Below are positions 1 through 8,765 of a stretch of DNA of 64,000 nt, piece by piece. The translations under genes and the position numbers were made by a program. Below the pieces are notes generated by a model. That model had not been told where the DNA came from. It saw only the letters and a program-made list of their open reading frames with translations, and ran no database searches. Position 1 is the stretch's first letter; the number at the start of each line of letters is the position of its first letter. Source of the stretch: Sphingomonas sp. PP-CE-1A-559 (GTDB lineage Bacteria > Pseudomonadota > Alphaproteobacteria > Sphingomonadales > Sphingomonadaceae); NCBI RefSeq assembly GCF_004340965.1, contig NZ_SLYA01000003.1, forward strand, positions 372,001 to 436,000. Direction: 5' to 3'.

Positions 1-68
1 TCGGTGGTGCAGCCGCTGGTGGCGATCAATGCCGCGATTGCAGCGCCTGCGAACATCTTGGTTTTCAT
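1..68 (-). CDS. Lipoprotein, N-terminal fragment (cut by window edge)
   Basis: Only the first 22 codons are inside the window, reading leftward from an ATG at 68-66. They encode a typical lipoprotein signal peptide: two lysines, a hydrophobic Ala/Ile/Leu stretch, then the lipobox ATSGC with the lipidated Cys at residue 20. A good Shine-Dalgarno sequence (AGGGAGA on the minus strand, about 74-80) precedes the start. The mature protein is outside the window, so the family cannot be named. Known: such signals direct proteins to lipidation and usually to the outer membrane. Confidence 0.75.
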   Translation of the reverse strand, partial: MKTKMFAGAAIAALIATSGCTT

Positions 69-263
69 AGATAATCTCCCTGAGACATGACGAATGACGG
101 CTTCGTGCCCGATACGCCCGATAACCCGGTGTCGCGACGATTGTTCCGCCTGCGCACTGAACCGAGCCTGACCATCTTCGCGGTCCGATGTCGAGTATGC
201 GCAAGCCAGTACGTAAGGACGGTTGTGCGACGGACCGTTGTCCTGCAAAGAGCGCGTGAGCCA

Positions 264-1565
264 ATGGCACCGCTTCCCCCCTTCCCCTGGATCGACGTCG
301 CGATCATCCTCGCGCTCGTCGCGTTGAACGGCGTGTTCGCGATGAGCGAACTCGCGATCGTCTCGGCGCGCAAAGCCCGGCTCGAGGCGATGGCGCGCTC
401 GGGCAAGAAGGGCGCGCGCGCCGCGCTGGTCCTCGCGGCCGACCCCGGCAAGTTCCTCTCGACCGTCCAGATCGGCATCACGCTGATCGGTATCCTCGCC
501 GGTGCGTATTCGGGCTCCAGTCTCGGCATGCCGACCGCCGCGCGGTTGCAGGCGTGGGGCCTGTCCGCCTCGACCGCGGAGACCGCCGGCTTCGCGATCG
601 TCATTGGCCTGACGACCTATGCATCGCTGATCATCGGCGAACTCGTCCCGAAACAGTTCGCGCTGCGTGCGCCCGAGGCGATCGCCTCGTTCATGGCACC
701 CGTCATGCGCTGGCTCGCGATCGGCACCGCGCCGATCGTCTGGGTGCTCGATTCGACCAGCGCGCTGATCTTCCGCGCGCTCCGCCTGAACCGCGAATCG
801 GAAGAGCATGTCACCGCCGAAGAACTCCACATGATCGTCGCCGAGGCGTCGAAGTCGGGGATCATCGAGGAGCATGAGCGCTCGATCATCTCGGGCGTCG
901 TCCGCCTCGCGGATCGCCCGGTCCGCGAAGTGATGACGCCGCGCACCGAGATCGACTGGCTCGACTGCGACTGGGGTCCCGACGAGATCCGCGAGACGCT
1001 GCTCGCATCGCAGCACACCCGCCTGCCGGTCGGCGAAGGCTCGATCGACGCGGTCAAGGGCGTCGTCCAGGCGCGCGACATCGCCGCCGCGCTGTTCCGC
1101 GGCGAGCCGATCGACCTGCGTGCGCTGATGCGCAAAGCCCCCGTCGTGATCGACCAGATCGACGCGATGGACGCGTTGCTGGCGCTCCGCGAAGCCGAAG
1201 TACCGATGGCGCTGATCCATGACGAATACGGCCATTTCGAAGGGATCGTGACACCGGCGGATCTGCTCGCGGCGATCGCTGGCGAGTTCAAGTCGGACTC
1301 CGATCCGGACGATGCGCCCTCGGTCGTGGTCCGCGACGACGGCTCGTTGCTGGTGGCAGGCACGATGGCGGCGGATTCGCTTGCCGACCGCCTTGGCATC
1401 GACCTCCCGGAGGACCGCGACTACGCGACCGTCGCAGGGTTGGCCCTGTCGGTGTTCCGCCATCTGCCGGGCGAGGGCGAAAGCTTCGTCGAACAAGGCT
1501 GGAAGTTCGAGATCGTCGATCTCGACGGACGGCGGATCGATAAGCTGCTGGTGAGCGAAGTCTGA
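264..1565 (+). CDS. HlyC/CorC (CNNM) family transporter with CBS domains
   Basis: A 433-residue membrane protein of the hemolysin C/CorC family, linked in other bacteria to magnesium or cobalt export. The first ~190 residues form the DUF21/CNNM membrane domain, starting with a hydrophobic helix (IILALVALNGVFAMSELAI) and with small-residue rich segments around residues 70-150. A pair of CBS domains follows (roughly 205-330; VREVMTPRTEIDWLD opens the first), then the CorC/HlyC C-terminal domain (about 345-430). The open frame runs upstream to 87, but those 59 residues are arginine-rich and unlike the family, so the ATG at 264, just before the first membrane helix, is preferred. The ion transported cannot be read from the sequence. 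Confidence 0.88.
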   Translation: MAPLPPFPWIDVAIILALVALNGVFAMSELAIVSARKARLEAMARSGKKGARAALVLAADPGKFLSTVQIGITLIGILAGAYSGSSLGMPTAARLQAWGLSASTAETAGFAIVIGLTTYASLIIGELVPKQFALRAPEAIASFMAPVMRWLAIGTAPIVWVLDSTSALIFRALRLNRESEEHVTAEELHMIVAEASKSGIIEEHERSIISGVVRLADRPVREVMTPRTEIDWLDCDWGPDEIRETLLASQHTRLPVGEGSIDAVKGVVQARDIAAALFRGEPIDLRALMRKAPVVIDQIDAMDALLALREAEVPMALIHDEYGHFEGIVTPADLLAAIAGEFKSDSDPDDAPSVVVRDDGSLLVAGTMAADSLADRLGIDLPEDRDYATVAGLALSVFRHLPGEGESFVEQGWKFEIVDLDGRRIDKLLVSEV

Positions 1566-1619
1566 GGGTCTAGCGTGGGGCGCGTAAGTTTATATCGAAC
1601 CCGACGCTTCTACGTATGC

Positions 1620-1725
1620 ACCACCCCGGCGAAGGCCGGGGTCCAATTGGCAAGGCCGCAGTAACGAAGCGCTACCCTAGTTTACGACGTCCCCCAATTG
1701 GGCCCGGCCTCCGCCGGGGTAGTGG
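1620..1725. repeat. Palindromic intergenic element, type C (copy 1)
   Basis: An imperfect palindrome. Its left arm CACCCCGGCGAAGGCCGGGG and right arm CCGGCCTCCGCCGGGGTAGT are each internally self-complementary and also complementary to one another, with CCAATTGG-like inner arms. Related copies are at 28431-28533 and 34664-34766. It fills part of the gap between the CorC gene and the convergent MlaA-like gene and may fold strongly in RNA. Confidence 0.8.
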
Positions 1726-1796
1726 TCGATTGGGAGACTTGTCTCCTACTTGAGGACTCGTTTCTCTCACGCCGAGGACGCGCTTGTCCCTGCCAT

Positions 1797-1933
1797 CCGT
1801 TCGTCCTGAGTAGCCGCTGAGCTTGTCGAAGCGACGTATCGAAGGACAGGTTGGCGCGCGGAACACATGCTTCGATACGAGCCCTCAAGACGCTCCTGAC
1901 GGAGCCACTCGGTTCTTACTCAGCACGAACGGA
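1797..1933. repeat. Palindromic element, type D (composite copy 1)
   Basis: Bounded by CCGTTCGTCCTGAG on the left and its complement-like CTCAGCACGAACGG on the right, with inner GCTTGTCGAAGC and GAAGGACAG blocks. It shares its ends with the compact copy at 61983-62053. With the type C element at 1620-1725 it accounts for most of the 1566-1979 gap. No gene is seen there. Confidence 0.7.
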
Positions 1934-1979
1934 GAGGGCAGGGGGAAGAAGAGACGAGCCCGTTCGGCTCCGCCCCCTT

Positions 1980-3083
1980 CTACTGACCGGTTTCGGCAGC
2001 GGGCTTCGCATCAACCGCCGGCGTCGCGACCACCGGAGCCTCCATCGGCACATCCGAAACCGGCTTGGCCCCAGGCTCCAGATCGCTCGGCACGAACGGC
2101 ACGACACTAGGCGGCGGCCCCGACATCCCCGCCGGATCGCCCTCGACGCGCCCGTGGAGGTGGTCGATCTCCGCCTGTCGCCGGTTCAGATAGAACGACC
2201 GCGTCGCCGCATACGGATCGGGCGAATTGTCGTGCAGGTCCTTCAGCGTCTGGTCGAACTCCGACCGGTGATCTAGCGCACCCAAAATGCCCGCGGGGAT
2301 CGCGTACGCCGTGCTGGTGAACGGCTTGCCGATGGCGACCGGCAGGATCAGGCGATCGATCGCGCCGCCCAGAAGATCGCGGATCGTCGTTGGCCCGACC
2401 AGCGGCAGGAACAGGAAGGGGCCGTTCTTGACGCCGTAATAGCCGAGCGTGTTGGCGAACCCGTTCGACCGTCGCGGCAGGTGGAACGGCTTCTTCTTGG
2501 CGACGTCGAGCACGCCCGCCACGCCGATCGTCGTGTTGATCGCGAACCGCCCGACCGTTTCGGCTGCCTTGCCCGGCTTGAACTGGAGCAGGAAGTTCAG
2601 GAAGACGATCGGCTCGCGCAGGTTGTAGAGGAAATTGTGGATGCCGCGTCGAATGGGGCTCGGCACGGTCTTCTTGTAGGTCCGCGCGACCGGGCCGATC
2701 ACCGCGTCGTCGACCTTCTGCGTCACCGCGAACGACTCGGCGTTGACCGCGCGCAGCGGATCGCCCGCGGTCTCCTTGCGGCCGGTGACGATAATGTCGT
2801 TCGGCGTCCGCTGGGCAGGCGGGGTTCCCAACGGAGCGGGACCGACCGGCGGAATATCCTGCGTCGGCAGCCCCTGAGCGAAAATCTCGATCGCCGGGAG
2901 CGACGCGGCCAGAGCAAGCGGCGAAACCGCCATCGCCGCAACTGGCTCGAAGTTATCCGCGAACGGCGACACTACCGCGCCCGGTAGCGCCACGCTCGCA
3001 CCGACGCCAGGCAACGCTATCGGCGCGGCCGTCACGTGAACGGGGGCAGCCGTCAACAGCATTGCGCTCATCGTTACCAGCAT
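1980..3083 (-). CDS. mlaA: MlaA/VacJ-like outer-membrane lipid asymmetry protein
   Basis: A 367-residue secreted protein. The MlaA domain occupies about residues 130-310: a basic TYKKTVPSPIRRG stretch, NFLYNLREPIVFLNFLLQ, GRFAINTTIGVAGVLDVA, FANTLGYYGVKNGPFLFLPL and GPTTIRDLLGGAIDR. In other bacteria MlaA removes phospholipid from the outer leaflet of the outer membrane and passes it to MlaC. The ATG at 3083 starts a signal peptide (MLVTMSAMLLTAAPVHVTAA); the longer frame to 3143 adds a hydrophilic stretch. Unlike classical MlaA it has no lipobox cysteine. An Ala/Pro-rich segment of about 100 residues, including NDIIVTGR, separates the signal from the domain. No other mla genes are nearby. 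Confidence 0.85.
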   Translation of the reverse strand: MLVTMSAMLLTAAPVHVTAAPIALPGVGASVALPGAVVSPFADNFEPVAAMAVSPLALAASLPAIEIFAQGLPTQDIPPVGPAPLGTPPAQRTPNDIIVTGRKETAGDPLRAVNAESFAVTQKVDDAVIGPVARTYKKTVPSPIRRGIHNFLYNLREPIVFLNFLLQFKPGKAAETVGRFAINTTIGVAGVLDVAKKKPFHLPRRSNGFANTLGYYGVKNGPFLFLPLVGPTTIRDLLGGAIDRLILPVAIGKPFTSTAYAIPAGILGALDHRSEFDQTLKDLHDNSPDPYAATRSFYLNRRQAEIDHLHGRVEGDPAGMSGPPPSVVPFVPSDLEPGAKPVSDVPMEAPVVATPAVDAKPAAETGQ

Positions 3084-3241
3084 GTGCACCCATCGCCCTG
3101 TTATCGGCCGCTCTCCTACATCGAGATGCGACGCGCCTGACATGCCCGTCGGCGCGCGTGGAGCATAGAGCCAATCGTCATCCGCGCGTGCGGATCGAGG
3201 TTAACCGATCGCGCGACGATCCTGTCCCGCGAGCGCGTAGC

Positions 3242-4030
3242 CTAGAGCTTGCCGAACACCGCCTCGAATCCGGCCTTGTCGCCGGCCGCCAGCAACCGCG
3301 CCTGCTCGATCCAACGATCGCGACCCATCCGCCCGGTAAAGTTGCCAAGCTGCGCGTCTATGCGCTGCGCCTCGCTGTCCGACAGCGCCGCCATCTCGCC
3401 GACCGTCGAGACGCCGAGCGCGCCAAGCTGCGCCGCGACCTTCGGCCCGAGCCCCTTCAACTGCGTGACGGGACCATCGGCATAGGATTGCGCCGGTGCT
3501 ATTGGAGCCTCTTCGGACGGAGCTACCGGTGCAAGGGCGGCAGTTTCGGTCGCCGGACTCGCGTCAAAAGGCGACGCAGCGGCGATCGGTTCGTCGGCCA
3601 GGCGATCGGGCGCTTGCACCGCATCGTCTTCGCGCGAAACAGGCACCTGTTCGGGTGCGCTGCTTACGGGCGGTACAGGCGGGGTCGGCTCAGGCCGGGG
3701 CGGGGCAGGCCGGACCGGAGCGGGGGGCGGCACAACCGGGGCAGCCGCGATTTGCGACTGCGCCTGCGATTGCTCAGCCTTGCGTTCCTGAACCGCGGGC
3801 TTTGCCGAAGCCGGCTCGGGCGGAACGCCGGCCTCCTCCGCGTTGGCGATCACGTCGCGCGACGCCTTCACGCGGCTGCGCTTGGCTTTGATGCCCCAGA
3901 GCAAGCCGATCACGACGAGGACCGCCACGACGGCGATGATCGTGAAGTGGATCGCGGTCAGCGTGGCGATGCCGTCGGGCAGCAGGCTCAGGCCCGAGGC
4001 GGAGGTCGCGGAAGTTTCGTTCATTCCCAT
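3242..4030 (-). CDS. Membrane-anchored helix-hairpin-helix protein
   Basis: A protein of 262 residues with three parts. One membrane helix lies near residues 25-52 (HFTIIAVVAVLVVIGLLWGI followed by KAKRSR, a stop-transfer-like basic patch). A low-complexity Ala/Pro/Glu linker runs from about 60 to 185. The C-terminus (about 187-250) resembles the helix-hairpin-helix fold, opening with VTQLKGLGPKVAAQLGALGV. Similar C-termini are annotated as predicted 5' DNA nuclease or flap-endonuclease-like, but no nuclease active site is visible. DNA or nucleotide binding at the membrane is an inference. A second in-frame ATG at 4024 is also possible. No operon partner: it faces the purD region across a palindromic repeat. 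Confidence 0.7.
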   Translation of the reverse strand: MGMNETSATSASGLSLLPDGIATLTAIHFTIIAVVAVLVVIGLLWGIKAKRSRVKASRDVIANAEEAGVPPEPASAKPAVQERKAEQSQAQSQIAAAPVVPPPAPVRPAPPRPEPTPPVPPVSSAPEQVPVSREDDAVQAPDRLADEPIAAASPFDASPATETAALAPVAPSEEAPIAPAQSYADGPVTQLKGLGPKVAAQLGALGVSTVGEMAALSDSEAQRIDAQLGNFTGRMGRDRWIEQARLLAAGDKAGFEAVFGKL

Positions 4031-4086
4031 ACCGTAGCGTCACCCGCGAAGGGCGGCGAGACCTAATTGGCTGGCTCGTACCTGAC

Positions 4087-4212
4087 GATCCTCCCCCGCA
4101 AGGGGGAGGTGTCGCCGAAGGTGACGGAGGGGGAGGAAACGGAACAGGGGTTTTGCCTACCTCCCCCTCCGTCTGGCAAGAGCCAGCCACCTCCCCCTGG
4201 CGGGGGAGGATC
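4087..4212. repeat. Tripartite palindromic element, type A (copy 1)
   Basis: A 126-bp element bounded by GATCCTCCCCC and its exact complement GGGGGAGGATC. Each end is a hairpin (CCTCCCCC/GGGGGAGG with a 4-base loop). Smaller hairpins (GTCGCC..GGTGAC and TCTGGC..GCCAGC) and a central GGAGGGGGAGG/CCTCCCCCTCC pairing lie between. The same architecture and size are found in frame inside the methylmalonyl-CoA mutase gene at 30070-30195. Confidence 0.85.
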
Positions 4213-4220
4213 GAGACGCA

Positions 4221-5483
4221 TCACCCGCGCGCGATCTCGCGCCAACCGATGTCGCGGCGGTAGAAGCCTTCCGCGAAATCGATCGCCTCGACCGCGCGGT
4301 AGGCGTTGGCCTGCGCCGTCGCGACGTCGTCGCCGGTCGCCGTCACGGCCAGTACGCGCCCGCCCGAGGCTACGAGCCCGCCATCTTCCAGCCGCGTGCC
4401 CGCATGGAACACCGTGCCGCCTGCGGCTCGCGCGGAATCCAGCCCGACGATCGCGCCGCCAGCCTTGGGAGTCCCCGGATACCCCTCTGCCGCCATAACC
4501 ACCGTCAACGCGGTCTCGTGGCTGAACTGCGCCGCAGGCATATCGCCGAGCCGTCCCTCGGCGGTCGCCAGCATCGTCGCGAGCAGGTCGCCCTGGAAGC
4601 GCATCATCAGCACCTGCGTCTCGGGATCCCCGAACCGAGCATTATATTCGATCAGCTTCGGCCCCTGCGGCGTCAGCATCAGCCCCGCATACAGCACGCC
4701 CGAGAACGGCATACCCTCCGCCGCCATCGCCGCCACCGTCGGCGCAACGATCTCGTCGATCGCGCGCTTCTCCAGCGCTGGCGTCAGAACGAGGGCAGGG
4801 CTGTACGCGCCCATCCCGCCGGTATTCGGCCCGGTATCGCCCTCGCCGACGCGCTTGTGATCCTGCGCGGAGCCGAACGGCATCAGCGACACGCCGTCGG
4901 TCAGCACGAAGAGGCTAGCCTCCTCGCCTTCGAGGAACTCCTCGATCACCGCCTCGGCTTCCCCGTCGGCGAACAGCGCGTCGAGCGCGGCATCGGCTTC
5001 GGCCGCGCTGAACGCGATGACGACGCCCTTGCCCGCCGCAAGCCCGTCCGCCTTGATGACCACCGGCAGCGAGAAGGTGCGGGCGAGCGCGATATCCGCC
5101 TCTTCGCGGCTCTTCACCCGGACATACCCGGCGGTCGGGATACCGGCGCGCAGGCACAGATCCTTGGTGAAGCCCTTCGAGCCTTCCAGTTGTGCCGCAG
5201 CCTTCGAAGGCCCGAACACCGGAATGTCCGCGGCGCGTAACGTATCGGCCAGCCCGTCGACCAGCGGCGCCTCGGGTCCGATCACGACCAGCCCGACCTC
5301 ATGCTCGCGCACGAAAGCGACCACGGCGGCGTGATCCGTCGCATCGAGCGGCACGAGCGTCGCAACACGCGCAATGCCGGGGTTGCCCGGCGCGGCATAC
5401 AGCGTATCGAGGCCGCGAGATTGCACCAGCTTCCACGCGAGCGCATGTTCGCGACCCCCCGAGCCCAGCAGCAGGACGTTCAT
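4221..5483 (-). CDS. purD: Phosphoribosylamine-glycine ligase (GAR synthetase)
   Basis: PurD joins glycine to phosphoribosylamine with ATP, the second step of de novo purine synthesis, in the cytoplasm. The 420 residues match the family length. [19 protein letters not shown] is the diagnostic N-terminus, followed by PGNPG, GPEAPLV (substrate binding), ATP-grasp segments around residues 110-300 ([28 protein letters not shown]) and [12 protein letters not shown]. The start at 5483 is chosen because the preceding 36 codons of open frame are unrelated to PurD. Its ATG overlaps the ATG of the divergent xseA, so both share the palindrome CATG at 5481-5484. The promoter must therefore lie inside xseA. 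purH, purE and purK occur elsewhere in the window. Confidence 0.97.
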   Translation of the reverse strand: MNVLLLGSGGREHALAWKLVQSRGLDTLYAAPGNPGIARVATLVPLDATDHAAVVAFVREHEVGLVVIGPEAPLVDGLADTLRAADIPVFGPSKAAAQLEGSKGFTKDLCLRAGIPTAGYVRVKSREEADIALARTFSLPVVIKADGLAAGKGVVIAFSAAEADAALDALFADGEAEAVIEEFLEGEEASLFVLTDGVSLMPFGSAQDHKRVGEGDTGPNTGGMGAYSPALVLTPALEKRAIDEIVAPTVAAMAAEGMPFSGVLYAGLMLTPQGPKLIEYNARFGDPETQVLMMRFQGDLLATMLATAEGRLGDMPAAQFSHETALTVVMAAEGYPGTPKAGGAIVGLDSARAAGGTVFHAGTRLEDGGLVASGGRVLAVTATGDDVATAQANAYRAVEAIDFAEGFYRRDIGWREIARG

Positions 5484-6906
5484 GCCCGATCCCTTTTCCG
5501 ATGATGTGTCCAGCGACATGGGGCGGCTGGTAGCCGAGCCGGTCGCCGGCGACAACGCACTCGCCATGTCGGTCGGCGAACTCGCCTTCAAGCTGAAGCG
5601 GATGGTCGAGGGCGAATTCGGGCATGTCCGCCTGCGCGGCGAAATCTCGGGCTGGAAACGCGTCGCCTCCGGGCATTGCTACATGTCGCTCAAGGACGAC
5701 CAGGCGGTGATCGACGGCGTCATCTGGAAGGGCAATGCGTCGAGCCTCGCCTTCGTCCCCCAGGACGGCATCGAGGTGATCGCCACCGGCAAGCTCACCA
5801 CCTATCCCGGCCGCTCGAAATACCAGATCGTCATCGAGCGCATGGAGCTGGCGGGCGCGGGCGCCTTGATGGCGCTGCTCGAGAAACTGAAGGCGAAGCT
5901 CGCCGGCGAGGGGCTGTTCGACGGCACGCGGAAGAAGCGCCTGCCGTTCATGCCGAAGGTGATCGGCGTCGTCACTTCGGGCACCGGCGCCGTGATCCGC
6001 GACATACTCCACCGGCTCGAGGATCGCTGCCCGACGCACGTCATCGTCTGGCCAGTGAAGGTGCAGGGCGAGGGTTCCGCCGCCGAGATCGCCGCTGCGG
6101 TGCGCGGGTTCGACGCGATCGTCCCCGGCGGCCCGGTGCCGCGCCCCGACCTCGTGATCGTCGCGCGCGGCGGTGGCTCGGTCGAGGATCTCTGGTCGTT
6201 CAACGAAGAGGTCGTCGTCCGCGCGGTCGCCGCCTGCACGATCCCGATCATCTCCGCGGTCGGGCATGAGACCGACACCACCTTGTGCGATTTCGCCGCC
6301 GATCTGCGCGCGCCGACACCAACGGCTGCGGCCGAGATCGCGGTGCCGGTGCTCGCCGACCTGCGGTTGACGATCGACAGCCACCGCAATCGTACCGAGC
6401 GTTGCGCCCGGCGGCATGTCGAGCGTGGACGTGAGAGGCTCGATGCGCTCGCCCGCCTGTTGCCGAAGCGCGACCAGTTGCTCGGGCCGCAGCGCCAGCG
6501 CGCGGACGACTTTGGCCAGCGTCTGGATCGCGGGCTGGAGCGTCGCCTGACCCTCGCCCGCGGCAGTCTCGATCGTTCGGGGGCGGCACTCCGTCCCGCC
6601 ACGCTGGAACGCAAACTCGAGGCGAAACGCGCGCAGCTCGACGCAACGTGGCGGCTCGTCCAGTCGCTGAACCCCGACGCGATCCTCGACCGCGGCTATG
6701 CGCGAGTCACCGCGCGGCCCGGCGGCGAGACGCTCGCCTCCGCCAAGTCCGCGCGCGACGCAGGCACGCTGACACTCCACTTCCGCGACGGCGTGGTGGA
6801 TGCGGTGACGGACACCGGTCTTGAGCGCCCCGCCGCCAAAACCTATGCTGCCCCCAAGGCAAAGCCCGCGCCCGATGCGGCGCCGCGCCAGCCGACCCTG
6901 CTGTAG
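5482..6906 (+). CDS. xseA: Exodeoxyribonuclease VII large subunit
   Basis: XseA is the catalytic subunit of exonuclease VII, which degrades single-stranded DNA to oligonucleotides together with XseB. The protein is 474 residues. An OB-fold lies at about residues 25-125 ([19 protein letters not shown]). The catalytic core (about 130-440) holds [20 protein letters not shown] and [20 protein letters not shown], followed by a long arginine-rich helical region and the C-terminal [14 protein letters not shown] motif. The start at 5482 precedes the OB-fold by the usual distance; an ATG at 5518 is an alternative. xseB is not in the window. It is followed after 12 bp by a DUF2093 gene and may form an operon with it. 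Confidence 0.95.
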   Translation: MPDPFSDDVSSDMGRLVAEPVAGDNALAMSVGELAFKLKRMVEGEFGHVRLRGEISGWKRVASGHCYMSLKDDQAVIDGVIWKGNASSLAFVPQDGIEVIATGKLTTYPGRSKYQIVIERMELAGAGALMALLEKLKAKLAGEGLFDGTRKKRLPFMPKVIGVVTSGTGAVIRDILHRLEDRCPTHVIVWPVKVQGEGSAAEIAAAVRGFDAIVPGGPVPRPDLVIVARGGGSVEDLWSFNEEVVVRAVAACTIPIISAVGHETDTTLCDFAADLRAPTPTAAAEIAVPVLADLRLTIDSHRNRTERCARRHVERGRERLDALARLLPKRDQLLGPQRQRADDFGQRLDRGLERRLTLARGSLDRSGAALRPATLERKLEAKRAQLDATWRLVQSLNPDAILDRGYARVTARPGGETLASAKSARDAGTLTLHFRDGVVDAVTDTGLERPAAKTYAAPKAKPAPDAAPRQPTLL

Positions 6907-6918
6907 AGAAGACCCGCC

Positions 6919-7119
6919 ATGCTGATGTCCAACTCCGACCGCGCCGCGCGCCTGCACTATATGGCGAACGGTTTCCGCGTGCTCAGCCCCGGCGACCACG
7001 TCGCCTGCGCCGCCACCGGCCACCGCATCGCGCTCGAAGACCTGCGCTATTGGAGCGTAGCGCGCCAGGAAGCTTACGCCACCGCCGCCGCCGCCAGCGA
7101 AGCGATGGCCCCACGATGA
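6919..7119 (+). CDS. DUF2093 domain protein
   Basis: A 66-residue cytoplasmic protein of the alphaproteobacterial DUF2093 family. Recognisable parts are LHYMANGFRVLSPGDHVACA, a central CAATGHRIALEDLRYWSV and the conserved RQEAYA end. The function is unknown. It begins 12 bp after xseA and its stop overlaps the ATG of the next gene (ATGA at 7116-7119), so it is probably transcribed with xseA and translationally coupled to the M23 peptidase. A second ATG at 6925 could be used. Confidence 0.85.
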   Translation: MLMSNSDRAARLHYMANGFRVLSPGDHVACAATGHRIALEDLRYWSVARQEAYATAAAASEAMAPR

Positions 7120-7958
7120 TCCGCGCGGCGGTGCTCGTCCTGCTGGCTGCATCCGGTGCCGCCGCCCAGCAAGCACCGCCCTCGAATACCGTGTCCCAGT
7201 CCGCCTTCCGCTGGACCGGCACGCTCAGCCAGGGTGGCCTGATCCTCGGCACCGCCCCCGACGGCGCACGCACGCTCACGCTGAACGGCAAGCCGATCGC
7301 GCTATCCCCCGACGGCCGCTTCATCGCCGGTTTCGACCGCGACGCGGGGCCGCAGGCGACACTGACGGCCACGCTCACCGACGGCCGCACCATTACCCAG
7401 CCGCTGACGATTGCGCCGCGGGCCTGGCGGATCGAGCGCCTCGACACGCTTCCCAAATTCCCCGCGCCTGACCCGGTCTTCGCCAAGCTCCGCCCGCCCG
7501 AGCTAGCCCAGATCGTCGCCGCCCGCGCCCGCACTACCGACGCCCAAGGCTGGCGCCAGGCCTTCGCATGGCCAGCAACAGGTCGCATCTCCGGGTTGTT
7601 CGGATCGCAACGCGTCTACAAAGGCGAACCCGGCAGCTATCATTCAGGCACGGACGTCGCCATCCCGACCGGCACGATCGTAACCGCCCCCGCCGACGGC
7701 GTCGTGATCCTCACCGCCGATCACCCCTTCACGCTAGAGGGCAATCTCCTGATGCTCGACCACGGCATGGGCCTCAACAGCGCCTTCCTGCACCTGTCCC
7801 GTATCGACGTGAAACCCGGCGATCACGTCCGCCAAGGCCAACCGATCGGCGCCGTTGGCATGACCGGCCGCGCCACCGGCCCCCACCTTCACTGGGCGCT
7901 ACGATGGCACGACGCCAAGCTCGACCCGATGCTGGTGGCGGGTGTGATGCGACCGTAG
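7116..7958 (+). CDS. M23 family metallopeptidase (peptidoglycan endopeptidase-like)
   Basis: A secreted protein of 280 residues with an N-terminal signal peptide (MIRAAVLVLLAASGAAAQQ). After a beta-rich N-terminal region that includes RTLTLNGKPIALSPDGRF, the M23/LytM domain covers about residues 160-275. The zinc-site pattern is complete: H and D in HSGTDVAIP, then HLHW near the end, with GNLLMLDHGMGLNSAFLHL between. Known M23 enzymes cut peptide cross-links in murein, so a role in cell-wall remodelling in the periplasm is likely. The start is fixed by the ATGA overlap with the DUF2093 gene. It converges on the next gene with an 11-bp gap. Confidence 0.9.
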   Translation: MIRAAVLVLLAASGAAAQQAPPSNTVSQSAFRWTGTLSQGGLILGTAPDGARTLTLNGKPIALSPDGRFIAGFDRDAGPQATLTATLTDGRTITQPLTIAPRAWRIERLDTLPKFPAPDPVFAKLRPPELAQIVAARARTTDAQGWRQAFAWPATGRISGLFGSQRVYKGEPGSYHSGTDVAIPTGTIVTAPADGVVILTADHPFTLEGNLLMLDHGMGLNSAFLHLSRIDVKPGDHVRQGQPIGAVGMTGRATGPHLHWALRWHDAKLDPMLVAGVMRP

Positions 7959-7969
7959 GTGACGAGCGC

Positions 7970-8491
7970 TCAGTTCAGGCGCTTCGCCTTCACACCCGGC
8001 TGGCCGCCGACGCTTAGCCTGAAACTCCCCAAGGCTCCCCGCTTGATGACGACTTTATCGTTTGCCCGTGGACGCCGCGCGATCGTGTAATCGTCCGTCT
8101 GGATCCATCGCGCGCCATCGGCCAGTTGGAAACTCCATCGGCCGGCGCCGTCTACCGACGCGCCGGCGAGAGTCGTCTCGATCTGCGGCAGGTCGTTGCC
8201 GTTGCCGAACAAGCCGGTATCGGGCAGCGTGATCCCAAACAGATTTCGGCGCGTTTCGCGAACTTGTTGCTGGTCGATGACGACGACCGCTTGATCGGCT
8301 TCCGCGGTATCCAGCGCCGCCACCGAGTGATCGAAGCAGGCCAGCCGCGCCAGTGGCTCGGTCACGGTGCGGCATTGCGTAACGGCAGCCAGCAGCGGGG
8401 ACCGCTCCGCCTTGCGCGGCTTGGACGCCGCGGCCGCCGGATGCAGCGCCATGATCATCAAGCTCGAAATTGCCAGAATCGTGATCCGCAT
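7970..8491 (-). CDS. Periplasmic protein of unknown function
   Basis: A 173-residue protein with a signal peptide (MRITILAISSLMIMALHPAAA) and no further membrane segment. The mature part begins with a short helical region holding two cysteines (QCRTVTEPLARLACFDH), a pattern seen in a number of small periplasmic proteins. A beta-rich segment follows, with WSFQLADGARWIQTDD and a basic end (VKAKRLN). The family and function are not recognised. It is transcribed toward the M23 peptidase and is separated by 274 bp of apparently non-coding DNA from the TonB receptor on the other side. Confidence 0.65.
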   Translation of the reverse strand: MRITILAISSLMIMALHPAAAASKPRKAERSPLLAAVTQCRTVTEPLARLACFDHSVAALDTAEADQAVVVIDQQQVRETRRNLFGITLPDTGLFGNGNDLPQIETTLAGASVDGAGRWSFQLADGARWIQTDDYTIARRPRANDKVVIKRGALGSFRLSVGGQPGVKAKRLN

Positions 8492-8765
8492 GGGCGTCCT
8501 ACATCGTTAGCGAGAAGCGTCGGAATAGGCAGCGCCGGCCAGAGCGGCAAGTCCATCACATGCAGCATTCCGTTACGGCATCGTCCCGAAATTGTGGCCA
8601 TTGGGTAACATGACTGTCGTAATGCGACGAGTGGCAGCGATCCTGTACTTTTCTTTTGGACAAGGCAGCTCTGACTTGCGAAATCGCAGCCAGCTGCGGT
8701 CGGGCGACCGCACAATAGATCGTATCGGCCGGAAACGTTCGCCGATATTAAAGGGATAGACCACC

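Noticed and set aside
87..263. Long N-terminal extension of the CorC-type protein
   Set aside because: The extra 59 residues do not resemble the family and would precede the first membrane helix with an arginine-rich stretch; ATG 264 fits better.
5299..7176. Minus-strand open frame of 625 codons opposite xseA
   Set aside because: Antisense shadow typical of high-GC DNA: arginine- and glycine-rich, no domain, and fully covered by purD, xseA and downstream genes.
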